64,000 nt of DNA, from NCBI GenBank assembly GCA_013400155.1, contig VXBM01000238.1:7297-71296 (forward strand). The letters run 5' to 3'. Source of the DNA: Helopsaltes ochotensis. Taxonomy: Eukaryota; Chordata; Aves; Passeriformes; Locustellidae. Positions 10,366 through 23,588 of this stretch are shown in pieces (position 1 is the first letter of the stretch; each line of letters begins with the position of its first letter). Under the pieces are notes generated by a model that ran no database searches, was not told the origin of the DNA, and saw nothing but the letters and a program-made list of their open reading frames with translations. A program made the translations under genes and the position numbers.

Positions 10366-13106
10366 CAGTGTGCGTTAATGAATCTATCTTTATACCTTTA
10401 AGTTTGGGCATGCTTTGCTTTTCTCCTGATCCTGTCTCACAGCAGAGTTATGGTAGATACTCAAACCCCTACACTAAATTTGGCAAACAGAATTTGGCGA
10501 ACATGAAACCATTACTTTACTACCCATCATCAGGTCCACATTGATAAATCTTGTTTGCTCCAGGGTGAACAAGCCTGGCTGTCTCAGCCCATCCTCCTGT
10601 GCCAAAGGCTCTACCTTAATCAACTATGTGGCCCTTCAATGGACTCTCCAATATGTCCATGTCTTCCTTGTATGTCTTGTTAGCATATCATGTTCACACT
10701 TTTGTTCTCCATTTGGTACACAGGGACTTTTGGACACACAAATTAGTGAAGAGAATAACTAACTGAAAAAAAGAGCAGCAGACCTACAGTTAAAAAAGGA
10801 AAAAAACCAGTTAACTCTTCCTGATAGAGTTACTCACAATACTACATAACTCCAGTTTTTAATTATGTTTACTTACTTGCACAGAAAACATTTGTCAGCT
10901 CAACAAATGGTTCTAACATTTTATTTTTGTGCAACCTCTGTTCATTATAATTTAGGTATTACAGTATGCTGTCAAAACTTTCATGAAATACATGTTTGTC
11001 TGGAGAGAGGAAAGCTAGTCCTTTGCCTTTTATTTTTCCAAAGCAAAATGTGTAACTATGATATAAGAGTACAGACAAAAAAATCTTCCCTCTTCTTGGA
11101 TGTATTTTGGTAGTGAAATATAGTATGGGATTTTTTGCATAAACAAAAAATTACAAGTCAAGGCTGCACTGAATTTATTTGTACCATAACAGACAGGTGT
11201 AACTTTAGATACATAGATAAGAAACTAACAGTTTGTAAACCCTACAATTTTATTATGTCTAGTACTAAATCCCATCTACAACACTTTCAAATTGAGTGGT
11301 GGGAATTTTCAAAGGAAGGAATTTTTTTTTAAATAGTGAACTATTTCAAGACAATCTGGAAATGTAATTTTTCACATCAGGTTTCCAGAAAATGTATTTC
11401 AAATGCTTAGAGCAAGTGTATTCTTCAATGAATCACTGCTATTCACACATGGAAATCCAGTAGGTCTCCTCACACAATTAGGTACCTAATTATGTGGGGG
11501 GGAAAAGCAAAAAAAATGAGTGCCGAAATAAATATCTGTGATGGAATTGCCCATTCATTTCTTGTCCACATTCAATTTTTAATAGCATATTCTTGCCTTT
11601 AGTAGCTATAAAAATATTAAGCATGTGCCAGTGCAATGGGAACACACTTAATATTTCAGTTTATATCAGCAATTATTACTTCACATTGAGTAACATATAC
11701 AATATTTCTCTCATGAAACACACATTATATAATTTGCCAGAGTATTTGACCAGTCAAATCTTATTCATTCTGTTGACTGGTATTGATCCTGAAAAAAGCA
11801 GACAGCACTGCATTTTTCAAAACCTAGACTCAATAAATTCACAACCACACCAATTGAGCTGACAAACCAGAAGCCATACAATACATTTACATTCACAGCT
11901 AGCATTCCTTCTCTGATCTTTTTCCCCCAGACATGAGACTGTAATATGATTTATTCTACTCTATTATTGCTTTCTATGTCCCAGTCCATGTTTTTGCTTA
12001 GGGACGCATGATGAATCAACTGCCAGGGGCCAGCACACTGAAAAAGTGAGAATATGAAGACATGATAAGGTGAAAATGTGATTACAGTTCCAAACCACCC
12101 CCAAAAGAAAGTTCCTGTCACCACAGCTTACACACCACTATTCAGAAGACTAAAATGAATCAAGAGTGAAAAGTCAACCAGAAATTTTAAGCAGACTACT
12201 GAAATAAAATTACAGGGTATGTGCCAAAAAATGAGACTAAATGAGAGAGGAGTAAAAAATCCTCTATCTTATTCTGTAAGCTAAAAAAACCTAGCCTGAA
12301 ATTCATCTAATATCAAACATTTTCATCATCTTGCACAGAACTGTTATCACAACATTTGCATTTCCATAGACTGTTTTCTGGAGCAGCTGAGAAAAAAAAA
12401 TTAGGAACACAGTTATGATAAGTGTATTTCTCCTTAGCACTGTCAGGTTACTAGAGGTTTGTTGTCTGCCCTGCTGTTGGCAACCAGACACCCCCAGAGT
12501 GCAGCCAGCCCTGGCAGCATCGCCCCGCAGGTTCCCCTTGCTGCACAGAGGTGAACTGGCTGGAAGCTCTTCATAACTGGAGAAATATCATGGGCATCAC
12601 TGCTGCCCACAGCATCCTGCCATCATTACCACACTTTATTAAGAAAAAAGAGAACCTTTTAGAGTAATGAAATATTTCCTGCAGCATGAGGCTTTGCTGG
12701 AAGGCATCACACCCAAGTACTGCTCTGCCTCTGTAGTGCTGGACCTCTGAACCTCAATGGGATTTCAGTGATAATCACTTTTGACCGAAGGCAGAACAAC
12801 ACTAAAGAGGGCAAAAGCTCACAGTATGCAAACTGTGTCAGCTCTTGTCATGAAGACAGACAGCTGGGGAAGCTCCTCTCTCTTAACTGGTTGAGTCCAC
12901 TGTTGTTCCTGCTTACCATCGATAAAGACGTGCCAGCTGTCCCAGCTGAAGAATGAAAATCACTTTCAAACAACTTAGATGACAAAAAGTAGGACTTTTA
13001 GAGTTAGTTTGTTTCTCCAGGCTCTCATTACTGAAAAAAAGTTGTTTTCAAATTTTGACTCTCTTCATTTATTTTAGATACATTACTTAAGATGAGATGA
13101 ATCCTA
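10366..13106. other. AT-rich noncoding stretch, nothing recognised
   Basis: No gene or clear repeat. A small GC-richer patch at about 12470-12560 stands out by composition only. Open frames are short and overlap on both strands. Confidence 0.5.
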
Positions 13107-13219
13107 GAATCATAGAATATCCTGTGTTGGAAACGACTCACAAGGTTCATCAAAATGCAGCTCCTGGCCCTGCATAACACTGTTCCAAGAACTACATCTT
13201 GTGCCTTAGTGCATTGTCA
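13107..13219 (-). mobile_element. CR1 LINE fragment, extreme 3' end
   Basis: A short minus-strand CR1 tail. The terminal octamer remnant AGAATCATAGAATAT is followed by CCTGTGTTGGAA, ACTCACAAGGTTCATC, CAGCTCCTGGCCCTGCA and TTGTGCCTTAGTGCATTGTC. The same phrases appear in the longer copy at 25309-25840, so the two belong to one subfamily. Only about 110 bp remain. Confidence 0.85.
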
Positions 13220-16200
13220 CCCCATGTAAAAACTGGGTGAGTTGTTCTAATTATAAAGATCAGCTGGTAAGAGCATGTTGAACTTTTGGAAGACAAAATA
13301 AGGACAGAAGAATCCCAACCACACAACAGAGCAGATGTAAGCAGAGCAGCACCCCTACTGGACAAACCACCTGGAAGTACTGACTGCACTCAGTGCCTCT
13401 GACCCCTCACCTTTATCTGATGAGCTGAAAGGCTTGTGGGTGCTAAAGAGCAGACACTAGAACAGTGAACACACATTCCCCACGTGTCCTCAAGACAGGT
13501 GACACTGCTTTGTGGAGTATATAAAGAATCAGATCCAGACCAAGATCTTTTCTGCATCGGGATGTGATGATATTGAAGGCAAGCAGCCTTTAAACGAGTC
13601 AGTCAAAATCTGCCTATTTTTCATTATAATATGAGGATCCTTGTCTTTCTCACATTCAGAGACAAGTAGACAGTTTAGGGAAGAACTCTAATAGTTATCA
13701 TGCATTCCCCAAAACCTATTTACTGACATGCTAGACACTCCTGCTCTCCCTCCCATCTATCATCAAATTTAATCTGACTTTTTTGCTTGGCTGATGAGGG
13801 TGTTGCACATATCTGCATCTGCATGGGGCACTTCCAGGAAAATATTTCCCCAGCACCACAAGGCTAGTACTGAGGGTGTTATGGCTACACTTTTTCATTT
13901 GAACGAACCAAGTACTCTTGCACTGTATTTCTCCAAATGGAGTACAAACTGACCACTTATTTATAAATTAGATTTTTTTTTCTAAAGCTAAAATTTTCCA
14001 ATTAAAGCTTTCCAGAAAAATAGACATTTCATCTATCATGAAATTTCTTTAGCAGAAATTTCAAACCTCTAGAAAAGACAGAAGAAAAGTATCTAAGGAA
14101 TTCATAAAACTCCAAACTTTTCACAAAGAAAAAAAGCTAATTTCTGGTCAGCTCTGTTCCTTCCTCATAATGCCAGGTTTCATGAAAAATAAAGTTATTT
14201 TTCAATAAAAAGTGCCTCAAATCAATATCAAACAGTTCACCAACAATAGAAACAAGAAATACTTATGTAACTAGGAACCGTCTTAAATATTTATATAGCA
14301 CCCCAGATTAAAATGTTTACATTAACGTGTTTAACTATAAAGGGAGAAAGCAGAAGTGATGGGAGACCTGAAAGACTAGGAAGTATTACAGACTACTATG
14401 GGAAATTTATTATGGTTTGTGAGTAAAACAGTGACTTTTCCATGGTGTCTGACATCTGGAGATTGAGACAAAACAGCAATAATGAAAATTAGGAAAATGA
14501 CATTTATAAAATCACATTTACTAAGATAAAAGCAACATTCCTGCAACTGACACGCATATGGAAAACTTCTGAGTTAGAGTCTAATGTGGTCCGATTGATT
14601 TTCTTCAGTAAAACAAATTACATTGCTCCCAAGAGAAGCTGTCCCATGATGACACAAGTGTATTCCTATGTACATTTATAATGTATTTAATATTATGCAC
14701 ATAATATGACTAATAAGGTACATGAAGAGTATTTGCAGCCCAAATGCCAGTTGCTGTTGATCTGGAAGGTGAAGCCTCTAGATAAGAAAAAAAAGAAAAG
14801 AAAAAGATGAAATTATCTTTTCAAGCGAGTAAATGTAATATCTTTGACTGCAATTGAAAAGTATATTCTGAACCAAAAATTTAAGATGTTTGACTAGTTC
14901 AGCATAGCCCCACCTGAAAAGCTGTGCATTGGCAAAAACAGTTCTCTCATTTCCAGTATTCTATCTTTTTTTCCAAAAAGAATTGGGTGACCCTGAAGAG
15001 CCAGTGACAAATTGCACACATAGGCTTATCATATTTCTTTTATGATGCACATACAGTGCATGTATAATTTCTGTTGCACTCAAGAATTTGGTTATTAATT
15101 TTTATTTAATATTGGCCTTATTGCTTCAACCATTAAAACTTACAGGAGAACATTTGCACCCTAAATTTGTTTACTAAATAACTTACACCTATGGCAGAGG
15201 CTTGCCTTGGGTTTAATCACTTTTGGTAGGCACCAGCACAAAGATTTACAGATATAAACCCCCAGATCTCTTGTTCAGTTGCAGAGTAAATCCACTAAAG
15301 TTTGAATGGCTGGTAATTATTTTACAAAAAAATAAGCTCCATGAATTTTTTTATTGTAATATTTCTATTCATCTGTTGTGCCTCAAGAAGAATTTCTCAC
15401 ATCAAAATGCATGAAGTAATTTAAAGCAATTTTCAAGTGTCACGTTGATTTAAAATATTTTCGCGTAAAAGATTCAATTCCCAAATTGTGTCACGATCAA
15501 GCAGTAATGGGAAGATCCTCTTAATTTCCTTAATTCTGCCTTTAAACACTAAGATATGTGATGATCCATATGCAGAAGATTAAAATTGTTTTGTGGGATA
15601 TGCTTTTGGAAAATTCATCACTGATAACAAATATGCATAATGAAATTTCTGATTTAGCTGAGGCTAAAATTACTAAGAGAAAAATAGGATAGAAGGGCAT
15701 CTTGATCCCTCTACCCTTGATATACAATTGTAAGTCAGTTGGCATTTCTGTCTTACTTATTGCAAAATCCATGTCATTAAAAGGTGATATAGCAAGTCCT
15801 CACAGTAACATAGTAGTAGCCATAGTGAGCACGTTAAGGGAACAAAGTGGAACAAAACTTATTTAAATTTTCAGTGGATGTGGTTTCCACCATTGGTCTA
15901 ATGTGCAGTTCTTTGGTATAAAAATGTTTTCTTTTAACAACTACTGGAGAAAATCGTAGCCATATACACGAAAACTCCCTGTTTGCACTAAAATCCACAA
16001 AGTTTAAGGAAGTTTGATTAATCCACATTAATGCACCCATCTCTCACTTCAGTGACAATCATTAGTGTCAGGCTTATCAGGAACTCCAGATTTTGGACAT
16101 GTGGCAAGGGGTTATCTGCCTTTTTATTTTTTCAAATATTATAAAGGATTTCTGCACAGAAAACAAACAAAAAGCCAATACATGTCTAAAAATTAACTTT

Positions 16201-16993
16201 TTGGGTTGTCTTTATAAATAACCAGTGTCAGTCAGCCAGCGTTCAAAAACATTCACTCATGGGTAAGTAGCTAAACTGAAACTATCAAGAGAAACCTCCA
16301 ACAAGACACTTAGGGATAGGATTTTAAAATAGGATTTTACAGGTCTCTAATATTATGTGGTTGCTGCATCCTGTTTAAGCATCCTGGAGCATAGGCAAAG
16401 TTTACTGATGTCCCCTTCAACCCATCCTTACATCCTTAACAAAAATGTTAAAAGCAAGATAGTCCAAAAATCACAAGACAGAAAAATCATTTTTGTATGC
16501 TTCTATGTGATTGCAAATGCAAAGCAATCGTGAAGCCAGAATATCTGATCAGAAGGAATCTCTGGAGTATGTAACATCACTGGCACAACTCCAACATTAC
16601 TTCTCCAACTTGCTGTACAGACCTATATAATAAAGAGCAAAAAGCAGGCATACCCAAGGTATCAAAATACTGACATATAGTTTTAGCAGGACACAGTTCT
16701 GCTGCTTTATGCCAAAGACCAAAGTGTAATAATTTAAGTTTTGAACTGACCTTTCTGGTTTTTTCCGCACTCCCTTGAACCACAGCAAACCCTGCTCAGA
16801 TATCCATCATTCTAAGACTGACTGGAATCACAAAAACATAGACTAGGAGCAGAAAAAAAGGTACTCACATGTCTAAGAGCTATCACTGGGTTATTCTTCC
16901 AAAAAACAATGATGCCTCTGCTGGCAGTGTCAGTTTTCCCCCAGTGTTAAAAAATGCAGTCTTACATCTTCTTACATCAGTAAAAACTGATCC
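13220..16993. other. AT-rich noncoding stretch, nothing recognised
   Basis: No gene, RNA gene or repeat family recognised. All frames are interrupted at short intervals, with the usual A and T runs. Confidence 0.55.
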
Positions 16994-17646
16994 ACCATCT
17001 GTCTTGGTTTGAAAGACAGCTATCTGCTAGGGAGGGCAGGACCTCCTTTTGGAATGGAGAATTTGAATCCCCTCCCTCCAAATTATTATAATTTAGAAAA
17101 TTAAATGGGCTTTTCAGGCAGAGGTATGGAGTTAGGAATAACAGTTCTTTATACTAGTATGTGTAACAAGGCAAAACAAATAGCAACAACAGCTACAACA
17201 TTAACAGTAAGACAGACCCAAAGACCTTAAGAGGCTTTGCTTCAGAGTCCGGGGGCAGTCGGGTGCCGGGGCTCCGAGAGCACCAGGCTGAAACGGTGGG
17301 AAAATCCTGGCCTGTGGTGAGATCAGAAGCGCTCTCTGATGGCAGCTGGAGCAGCAGGGGTGTTCTGTCTGAGCACAACGTGGTGGGAAAGCCCCCAAAG
17401 CACAAAGCAGTGTCGAGGAAACAGTGGCAGCGGGACAGGGCCGGCCCAGCTCCAGCAGGGCAGAGAAGGTGAGCTCGGAGTGCTGAGGCACACGAGGAGC
17501 TGATGGCAGGTTCCCCAGGACCGGACTCGGTAGCAGCAATGAACTCCTTCTGCAGCAGAGCAGCAGCAGCCGTTCCTCTCCCAGATGCTGGGACCAAGAG
17601 AGCGAAACTGCCCCCAGCCTCGTTCTTTACCTGCTTCACAACCATC
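16994..17646. mobile_element. Solo LTR of a songbird endogenous retrovirus, with 6-bp target duplication
   Basis: The element starts TGTCTTGGTTTGAAAGACAG at 17000, a start I associate with a songbird-specific ERV LTR family. It continues with the family-typical CCCCTCCCTCC, AATTATTATAATTT and GGAATAACAGTTCTTTA phrases. The last CA is at 17640. The six bases ACCATC occur both just before the start (16994-16999) and just after this CA (17641-17646), giving TG...CA ends inside a 6-bp duplication, as expected for ERVK-like integrations. The body is GC-rich with many CpG, so it is comparatively young. There is no internal retroviral sequence, hence solo. The 197-codon minus-strand frame across it (17193-17786) shows no viral or host domain. 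Transcriptional orientation is not certain. GC-rich sequence with CpG and an AATAAA (17682) continues to about 17720, so a longer element remains possible. Confidence 0.7.
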
Positions 17647-17789
17647 GTGGTATCTTCTCTTTTGGTTTTAGCCAAGTACCGAAATAAAGCACCCACAAGT
17701 ATCCAGCAATCAGTCTCGTAGCAACCCAGGTGGGGGAAGAAAATTCCACAAAACAGGAAAAACAAATCCAACCCCAACACCAACACAGA
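17647..17789. other. Spacer between LTR and CR1, possible LTR remainder
   Basis: Contains an AATAAA hexamer at about 17682 and three CpG dinucleotides. It could be the end of a longer LTR or the flank of the solo LTR. It then grades into A-rich and C-rich sequence ahead of the CR1 fragment. Confidence 0.4.
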
Positions 17790-18008
17790 TCAAAGAGTTG
17801 GTGTGTGAACTATTGCAGGAGCTCGACCCCTACAAACTGATGGGAACACACATCATCCACCCAAGCATTTTGAGAGAGTTGGCTGATGTTATTGCAAGGG
17901 CTTTCCATAAATAATATTTTAGAAGTTTTGGAAATGAAGGGATACACAGGAAGACTGGAAGAAGGTTAATGTCACCCCAATCTACAACAAGCATTAAAAG
18001 GAGGATCT
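17790..18008 (+). pseudogene. CR1 LINE ORF2 (reverse transcriptase) fragment, broken
   Basis: The plus strand reads as the region just upstream of the CR1 reverse-transcriptase core. It starts with ELLQELDPYKLMG, then HPSILRELADVIARAFHK, then a stop at about 17911. After a shift of frame it resumes as EDWKKVNVTPI, which corresponds to the conserved CR1 wording around DW.KANVTPIFKKG. It is an internal piece: the catalytic motifs and the 3' tail are absent. The stop and frameshift make it inactive. It begins about 145 bp after the solo LTR. Confidence 0.8.
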
Positions 18009-20293
18009 TTTGTACACATCTTAGCAATAGGATTTTGAGCTTTATAGTGACGTGCAACTGGGTTGGTCTGAGTGTTTTTTGTTTTCTATCTATGATATCG
18101 CATGGGATATAACTAATTTTAAAAATATATGTTTAGATTTCATACCCAATCTTGTCTCACACATTTTATTTGCATCCCAGTGTGTGACCACTCAGGCTAC
18201 CCAACAGTGTTGGTCATTATCTTACAGTAATCTCCATATCTCAGTTTTCAAGATGATTTGTCTGCTCTTCATTAGCCAAGGTCAAATAGGACTAATGCTT
18301 GGAAGATTTGTACCTCATTAGCATTATCTTTATTGCCATTATTTCACAAGCTAACAAAACAAAAAGGAATTATTCCCCAGTTAGTCCCAAACATTCCTAC
18401 CCTTCTCATTAGTATTGGCATAACCCTTTTCTCTAGGGCAGCTCAGAGCTCAGTTCTTGAAGGAAAGGCTGACAGCAGCAAAATTACGGTACCAAAAGGG
18501 ACAGGCAGAAAACACTCTCCTGATTTATAATCAGATTCCCTTATTGTAACAAGCACTTTCTCATTGCTGGACTACTTAGATCAGCTCATGTAATTTGTCA
18601 CGTACTAGAAACTAATGCTTGTTCTAAATGACAAAGAAGGGCGTGTTCCCTCCCTATATTTAATCCAGAATTTTAACCAACAAATGCTGTGCAGGATCAT
18701 TGGGGTGGTATTTTAATTCAGCTCCTAATAAAAAAAGAGATACCATTCTGAATATCACTAACCTATGCAGGTGTGATCTTTTTTGCACTTCTGACTGACA
18801 GACAAGTAAAAAATATATTTTCAGGATGAGATGTGACAGAGGGTCCCACATGCTTTGGATTCTCAGCATGCTTCCCATATAAAACTTGATGATCTTTGCA
18901 ATTCATTCATGTCTAAATGCATTCAAGAGATAAATCTGAGGTATGACAGCTTTGGAGGAGACAGGCCTAAAACTAAGGCATCTCAAGTGAGTAGGAATTT
19001 CTACAGAAATTGAGAGATTTTCTACAGAAAACCCTCTTAGCAATCAGTGGTCATTTTGTGGAGCATCAGAGGATTTAGGCACAGTTTACTTTGATTTTTT
19101 GATTCTCATAAGTGGATTCTAGCTGTCAAGATTAAGTTGACATATATGCAGGCACAAGTACAAGTAGAAAATAGCTATGATGCCTGGGGAGTGCTCAGAT
19201 ACTAGAGGTATCAGATATTTAGCTACAATTATTTGAAGCAAAACAGGGGTTTTTAGGTAAATACAGATTCAAAAGTGGGACTTTTCTACTTCATTAATCA
19301 GTGAAACAGTCACCTCCAGAGAATGATTCAGTTAATTTAGATAAGATATTGTAGCAGAAGATAGATCACTCTTTTTAGGTGTTTATTTCATCAGCTGAGA
19401 AAGAAGCTTAATCACTTGCCTCCACATTTTTAGGTGTCCCTGACAGAAGACAGAAATCCCCACCTTGAGCACCAACAAGTGTTTTCTTATCACCAGACAC
19501 AGATGCCTAAGGATCTAATTTCCTCAAGTCTTTTTATGTAGAGAGGAGGAAACACAGAACACCAATTTTAAATTACAGTTTTGCATACTTTCTTTGTTGA
19601 TTAATTTTTGATTCTTATTTCTAAGCATGAATTGAATTAATCTCAGGGTGGTGTTGTGTGGGCAAACATTTGTGTGAGACCCTCTGACAGCGTAGTGTAG
19701 GTATTTAATACAGCTTCTCTCTTAGGAAAAAGAACCCTCAGGGCAACAATTCTCCAGTTCACTTGTTTTCTTAAATACAGTGTCTCAGAAACCCTAGTGC
19801 TAAACTCAGTGCTCTTCTGCCAAGCCGTCATTTCAGGTTTTTGTCTCACCAATGAGAAATATGCAGAAGGGCTTACAGACATCATTTACACAGAACCAGG
19901 ACTGCAACACCTGCTCTTACAGTGAGAGATCATCTGCTACTTCTACATCCTGTTTCACCCGGCAAGATAGCTGAGGATAAAACCATATCCTACCAGCTAA
20001 TCCCCTCATGCCAGTGACACCTAGAAGGCTGACAAGTATCACACACATCTGAGTGATAACAGCCCTGTGATAACCCCCCCTTTTCCAATGCCCTGCTCAG
20101 CTGGGCCATCAGAAGAGTTTCAGCTCGGCAGAGCACACAGGGCTCCAGGGGTTTAGCTTGTCATTGTGTAATATTCTTGCAGCCACACATTAAAAACATG
20201 CACAAAAGTTAAAAATAAAGGTCAACTGGAATGCAGGTTGTAGCAGTCTAGCTAGGGTTTTATAAAGACTTCTTGCCTTTACTTTACACACTC

Positions 20294-20310
20294 TTTTTTT
20301 TTTTTTTTTT
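20294..20310. repeat. Homopolymer T17
   Basis: Seventeen consecutive T bases. Simple repeat without an obvious retroposed body on either side. Confidence 0.95.
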
Positions 20311-20964
20311 GCCTGTGAGAGCACTTGACAGATTAAGGGACTTCTGAATAGTTTCATTCATAACATGGGGGACATGATTCTTCCTTTTATCATCATCATA
20401 ATTTGAAAGAATCCAAGTTACCAAAGGCAAAAGATAGCAAAGACATCTTTACTTCCTAATACATAATCTTTACGTGACACGGCATAATAGGCAGCCTGTA
20501 GAGAAAGCAAGGAGGCTGCAGCTGATGTGACTGACTGACACAACCCACACTTCAATTTCACAACTAGCAAATAGACACTGCAGTTAAATAACAGACTACC
20601 AAAGTAAAAAAGAGGGCATGACAAAATTCAGGGAAGCTGGAATTTCACACTTAGGTTTGGTTCTTTATGTATTTGGTTTTGATTTTTTCCATCTTGACTG
20701 ACTTAAGGTCATCTAACTGATTTGTTATTTAACTATAGGGCTAATTGAAATAACTTTTATTTGACCCTTCTTGCAACCCCTTCAAGAACCATTCAGAAAT
20801 GGCAGTCCTTCCTTGCAGCTACAAATATTGTATTAATTCACCCATGAGAAACGGCTTATCCAGCACTGACAGCCTGTCATGTCCTTATCTGACCTCATCA
20901 ACTGCTGTTGTAGGGGACTGCCAGAGGAATCATTCAGTGCCTTTCTGATTGATTACAGTATTGA

Positions 20965-21012
20965 TTTTTCTTCTTCTCTTCCTTCTTCTTCTGTTTAAAA
21001 AAAAAAAAAAAA
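20965..21012. repeat. Polypyrimidine tract followed by A16
   Basis: About 28 bases of TTC/TCTTC-type pyrimidines are followed by GTTT and sixteen A bases. The layout resembles a splice-acceptor pyrimidine tract, but no AG with a plausible exon follows, so I treat it as low-complexity DNA. Confidence 0.85.
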
Positions 21013-23588
21013 GGTAAAAACCCCAAACCAAATGATCCATCTTACCAACTGCAAAACCATTCCAGAAGTTTGTAAAGAAAAGGTTGTGATGTCTTGACAA
21101 AAATATGCAGCTCTAGAGTACTAAGGATTGAGCAGGTATTTGGAGTGTGTTCCTCACACTAGATTTTGGCCTCATTTAGTTTTCTACAGCCTACTCCTGT
21201 CCACTGAAAATACACAACAGTCACTCTTACAACAGCAGAATAAATCAGACACTTTTTGAAATTGTATACTCATTACATACTGAAAATAAACAAAGTAGAT
21301 TGTAAAATTGCAAAAAGCATGACACTTTTCAGGTCCCTGTATAAGGATCTTAAAACAATTCTTGAATAAGAACAACCAAAAAACCCAGTTTATTTCCAAT
21401 AGATTTTCTTCATAGTATACTTTATTCCTATTAGAGAATTTTCCTAAAGCTTGGTAATCGTTTTCTATTGAAAGTTCTGCAGTTCTTATATGCGCCCTAT
21501 TTATATGTCATGCAATTAGAACCATGCAACTTTAGAGTGAGGCCATTAATATAAGCTTATAAGATGCCTGCATAGACCCCCTGCTAGTAACCATCCATCA
21601 TTTAGGATTTCCATTTGAAAGGTGTTCTAACTTGATGGTTTTCATTTAAGAACTATACTGCTTGGTAAAGCTCCACTGGCACTGGGAAGACTGAGAAGCA
21701 TAAAACAGCATGGTAAGTGGTACTTTTCATTGTTATAGTAAAGTAATTTCAAAGTAATAGTTTAAAAGTAATAGTTCAGAATATTCTATTAGCTAAACAA
21801 AAAAAAAGAAAGGTTCAACAAAATGCATGGAGAAAAGCTCATCATAATTCAGTGTCATAGCTGTAATCAAACAAAAGACTGTGTGATTATACATGAAAAA
21901 ATTTCCTAAATGTCTTTTTATTAAAAAATGCTTAAAGGTTGAGAAGGATCCAAAGAAAGAGGATGCAGCTGTGCATTGAGGAATTTGTTTCTATTAGATT
22001 AGATGGCTGCTCTCATTAAAATTCAGTAAACAATATATTACTCCACGTATTTTGATTTGAATTTTTTTGCACTGTCACACATTATACCTAGTAAAGCGTA
22101 TTCTATCTTTGCATTAATTATGAGATTGCAAAGTGATAAGATGAAACTACTTTAGTCACTTTACATAAGTAACCAGGTGGGACTTTCTGGTAAGTAATAA
22201 GAAACATTTCAGTTAATTTTGAAGATACTGGTGTAGTAAATTTCACAGTAGTGAGGAAATAGGCACATTAGTTAAGATTAAAAAAAGAATATTTTGCATT
22301 CCTGAACTTCACTTTTAAAAAGGGATAAATTTTAACAACATAAACATTTTTTGATTTTGTAATCTGTATTGCAAGTCCTAAAAAATCCCAAACAACCTCT
22401 CCCCATCGCCAGACCTAAAAAGGGCTGATAATAAAACATCAGTTTAAGAAAAAAAGAGATTTCATAACTATGAACAATATGATTTCTGAAGCCTGTGCCT
22501 TTTGATATGATGCAGTTCTATCACTTTCATGAAGCTACAAGATTTATTTATTGGTTGCTGATAACAGTTCAAATTAATTTTGCAATAGGACTCAAAGGAA
22601 AAAAACAAATGAACAAAAAAACCCTGTAATTGTGTCCCAACCAAGGAATATAAGAACATACTTTTTTTTCAAAATATGAACATTAACCAATTCAAGAAAT
22701 TATTTTAAAAAATATTTCTTTGGTATTGATGATGCTTTCTCATTAAACAGGCAGTTGTGTCAAATGTGGCAGATTAAACTATTACAAAATGGATGCTTCT
22801 AGTTCTCAGTGGGGGATTAATATTGATCTTCCTTTGAAGCCTTAAAAGTTTGTGAAAAACCATTCTTGTCATTTAGAAAAACAAAAATAATAATGTCCAA
22901 AATACTCATTTTTGTTAACATATATTCTAGCATTCTTTACTAGCATATGATTAATTTTCCCAGAAGACATTTGAAACTACAAAATACAGGAAAACCACAG
23001 CAGTCACACATAGCATTTGTAAAAACAACACACAAAAGACAACGAAAATGTTCCTGTCATTTTCAATTATGCTGAAATATAAAATGTTAGTTTCGTAACT
23101 AAACTCGAGTAATCTAAGATGATTCATGGGATTTTCATGACAGCTGATATTTCTTTGGCTGGACCCAGACCAAGATTCCAAACAGCAGATCTGGTCTGAG
23201 GATTCCAGGGTGATCTGAGAAGTTATTTATTTCTACAAGTTTTTCTTAAATGGTTTCTTGAAACTGGCACAGGAAATTGTCACAAAGGCAATGGAAGAAT
23301 GATGGCTGGATAATATAAGTTCCCTAATTAATTAACATATAGGGTGACATATAACCTCATTCTCAAAGGAAAACATTTAAATAGATATATAGAGGACACT
23401 AGCCAGGCTTTGGAGGCTAAAATGAATGTTTCATCTGTTCAGCTTTCATACATCATTTTTCTCTAATTCATATTTGCAAGACTACATTAGTAAGGGAGAG
23501 AGCTAAAAATAAGTTATTTGACTAAAAATAGAAACCCAACTATATTTCTTTGATGTTTAAATTACTCATGTGGGCAGCAAGCTGAGCA

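Larger units (their letters stand above)
18009..23588. other. AT-rich noncoding stretch with simple repeats
   Basis: No gene recognised. Contents are low-complexity tracts at 20294-20310 (T17) and 20965-21012 (pyrimidine tract followed by A16). The rest is single-copy-looking DNA; the part at 20100-20260 is less degraded-looking and is discussed as a finding. Confidence 0.5.

Noticed and set aside
17193..17786. 197-codon open frame on the minus strand
   Set aside because: It lies across the CpG-rich LTR and its flank. The product shows no viral or host domain, and GC-rich LTRs commonly give long open frames by composition.
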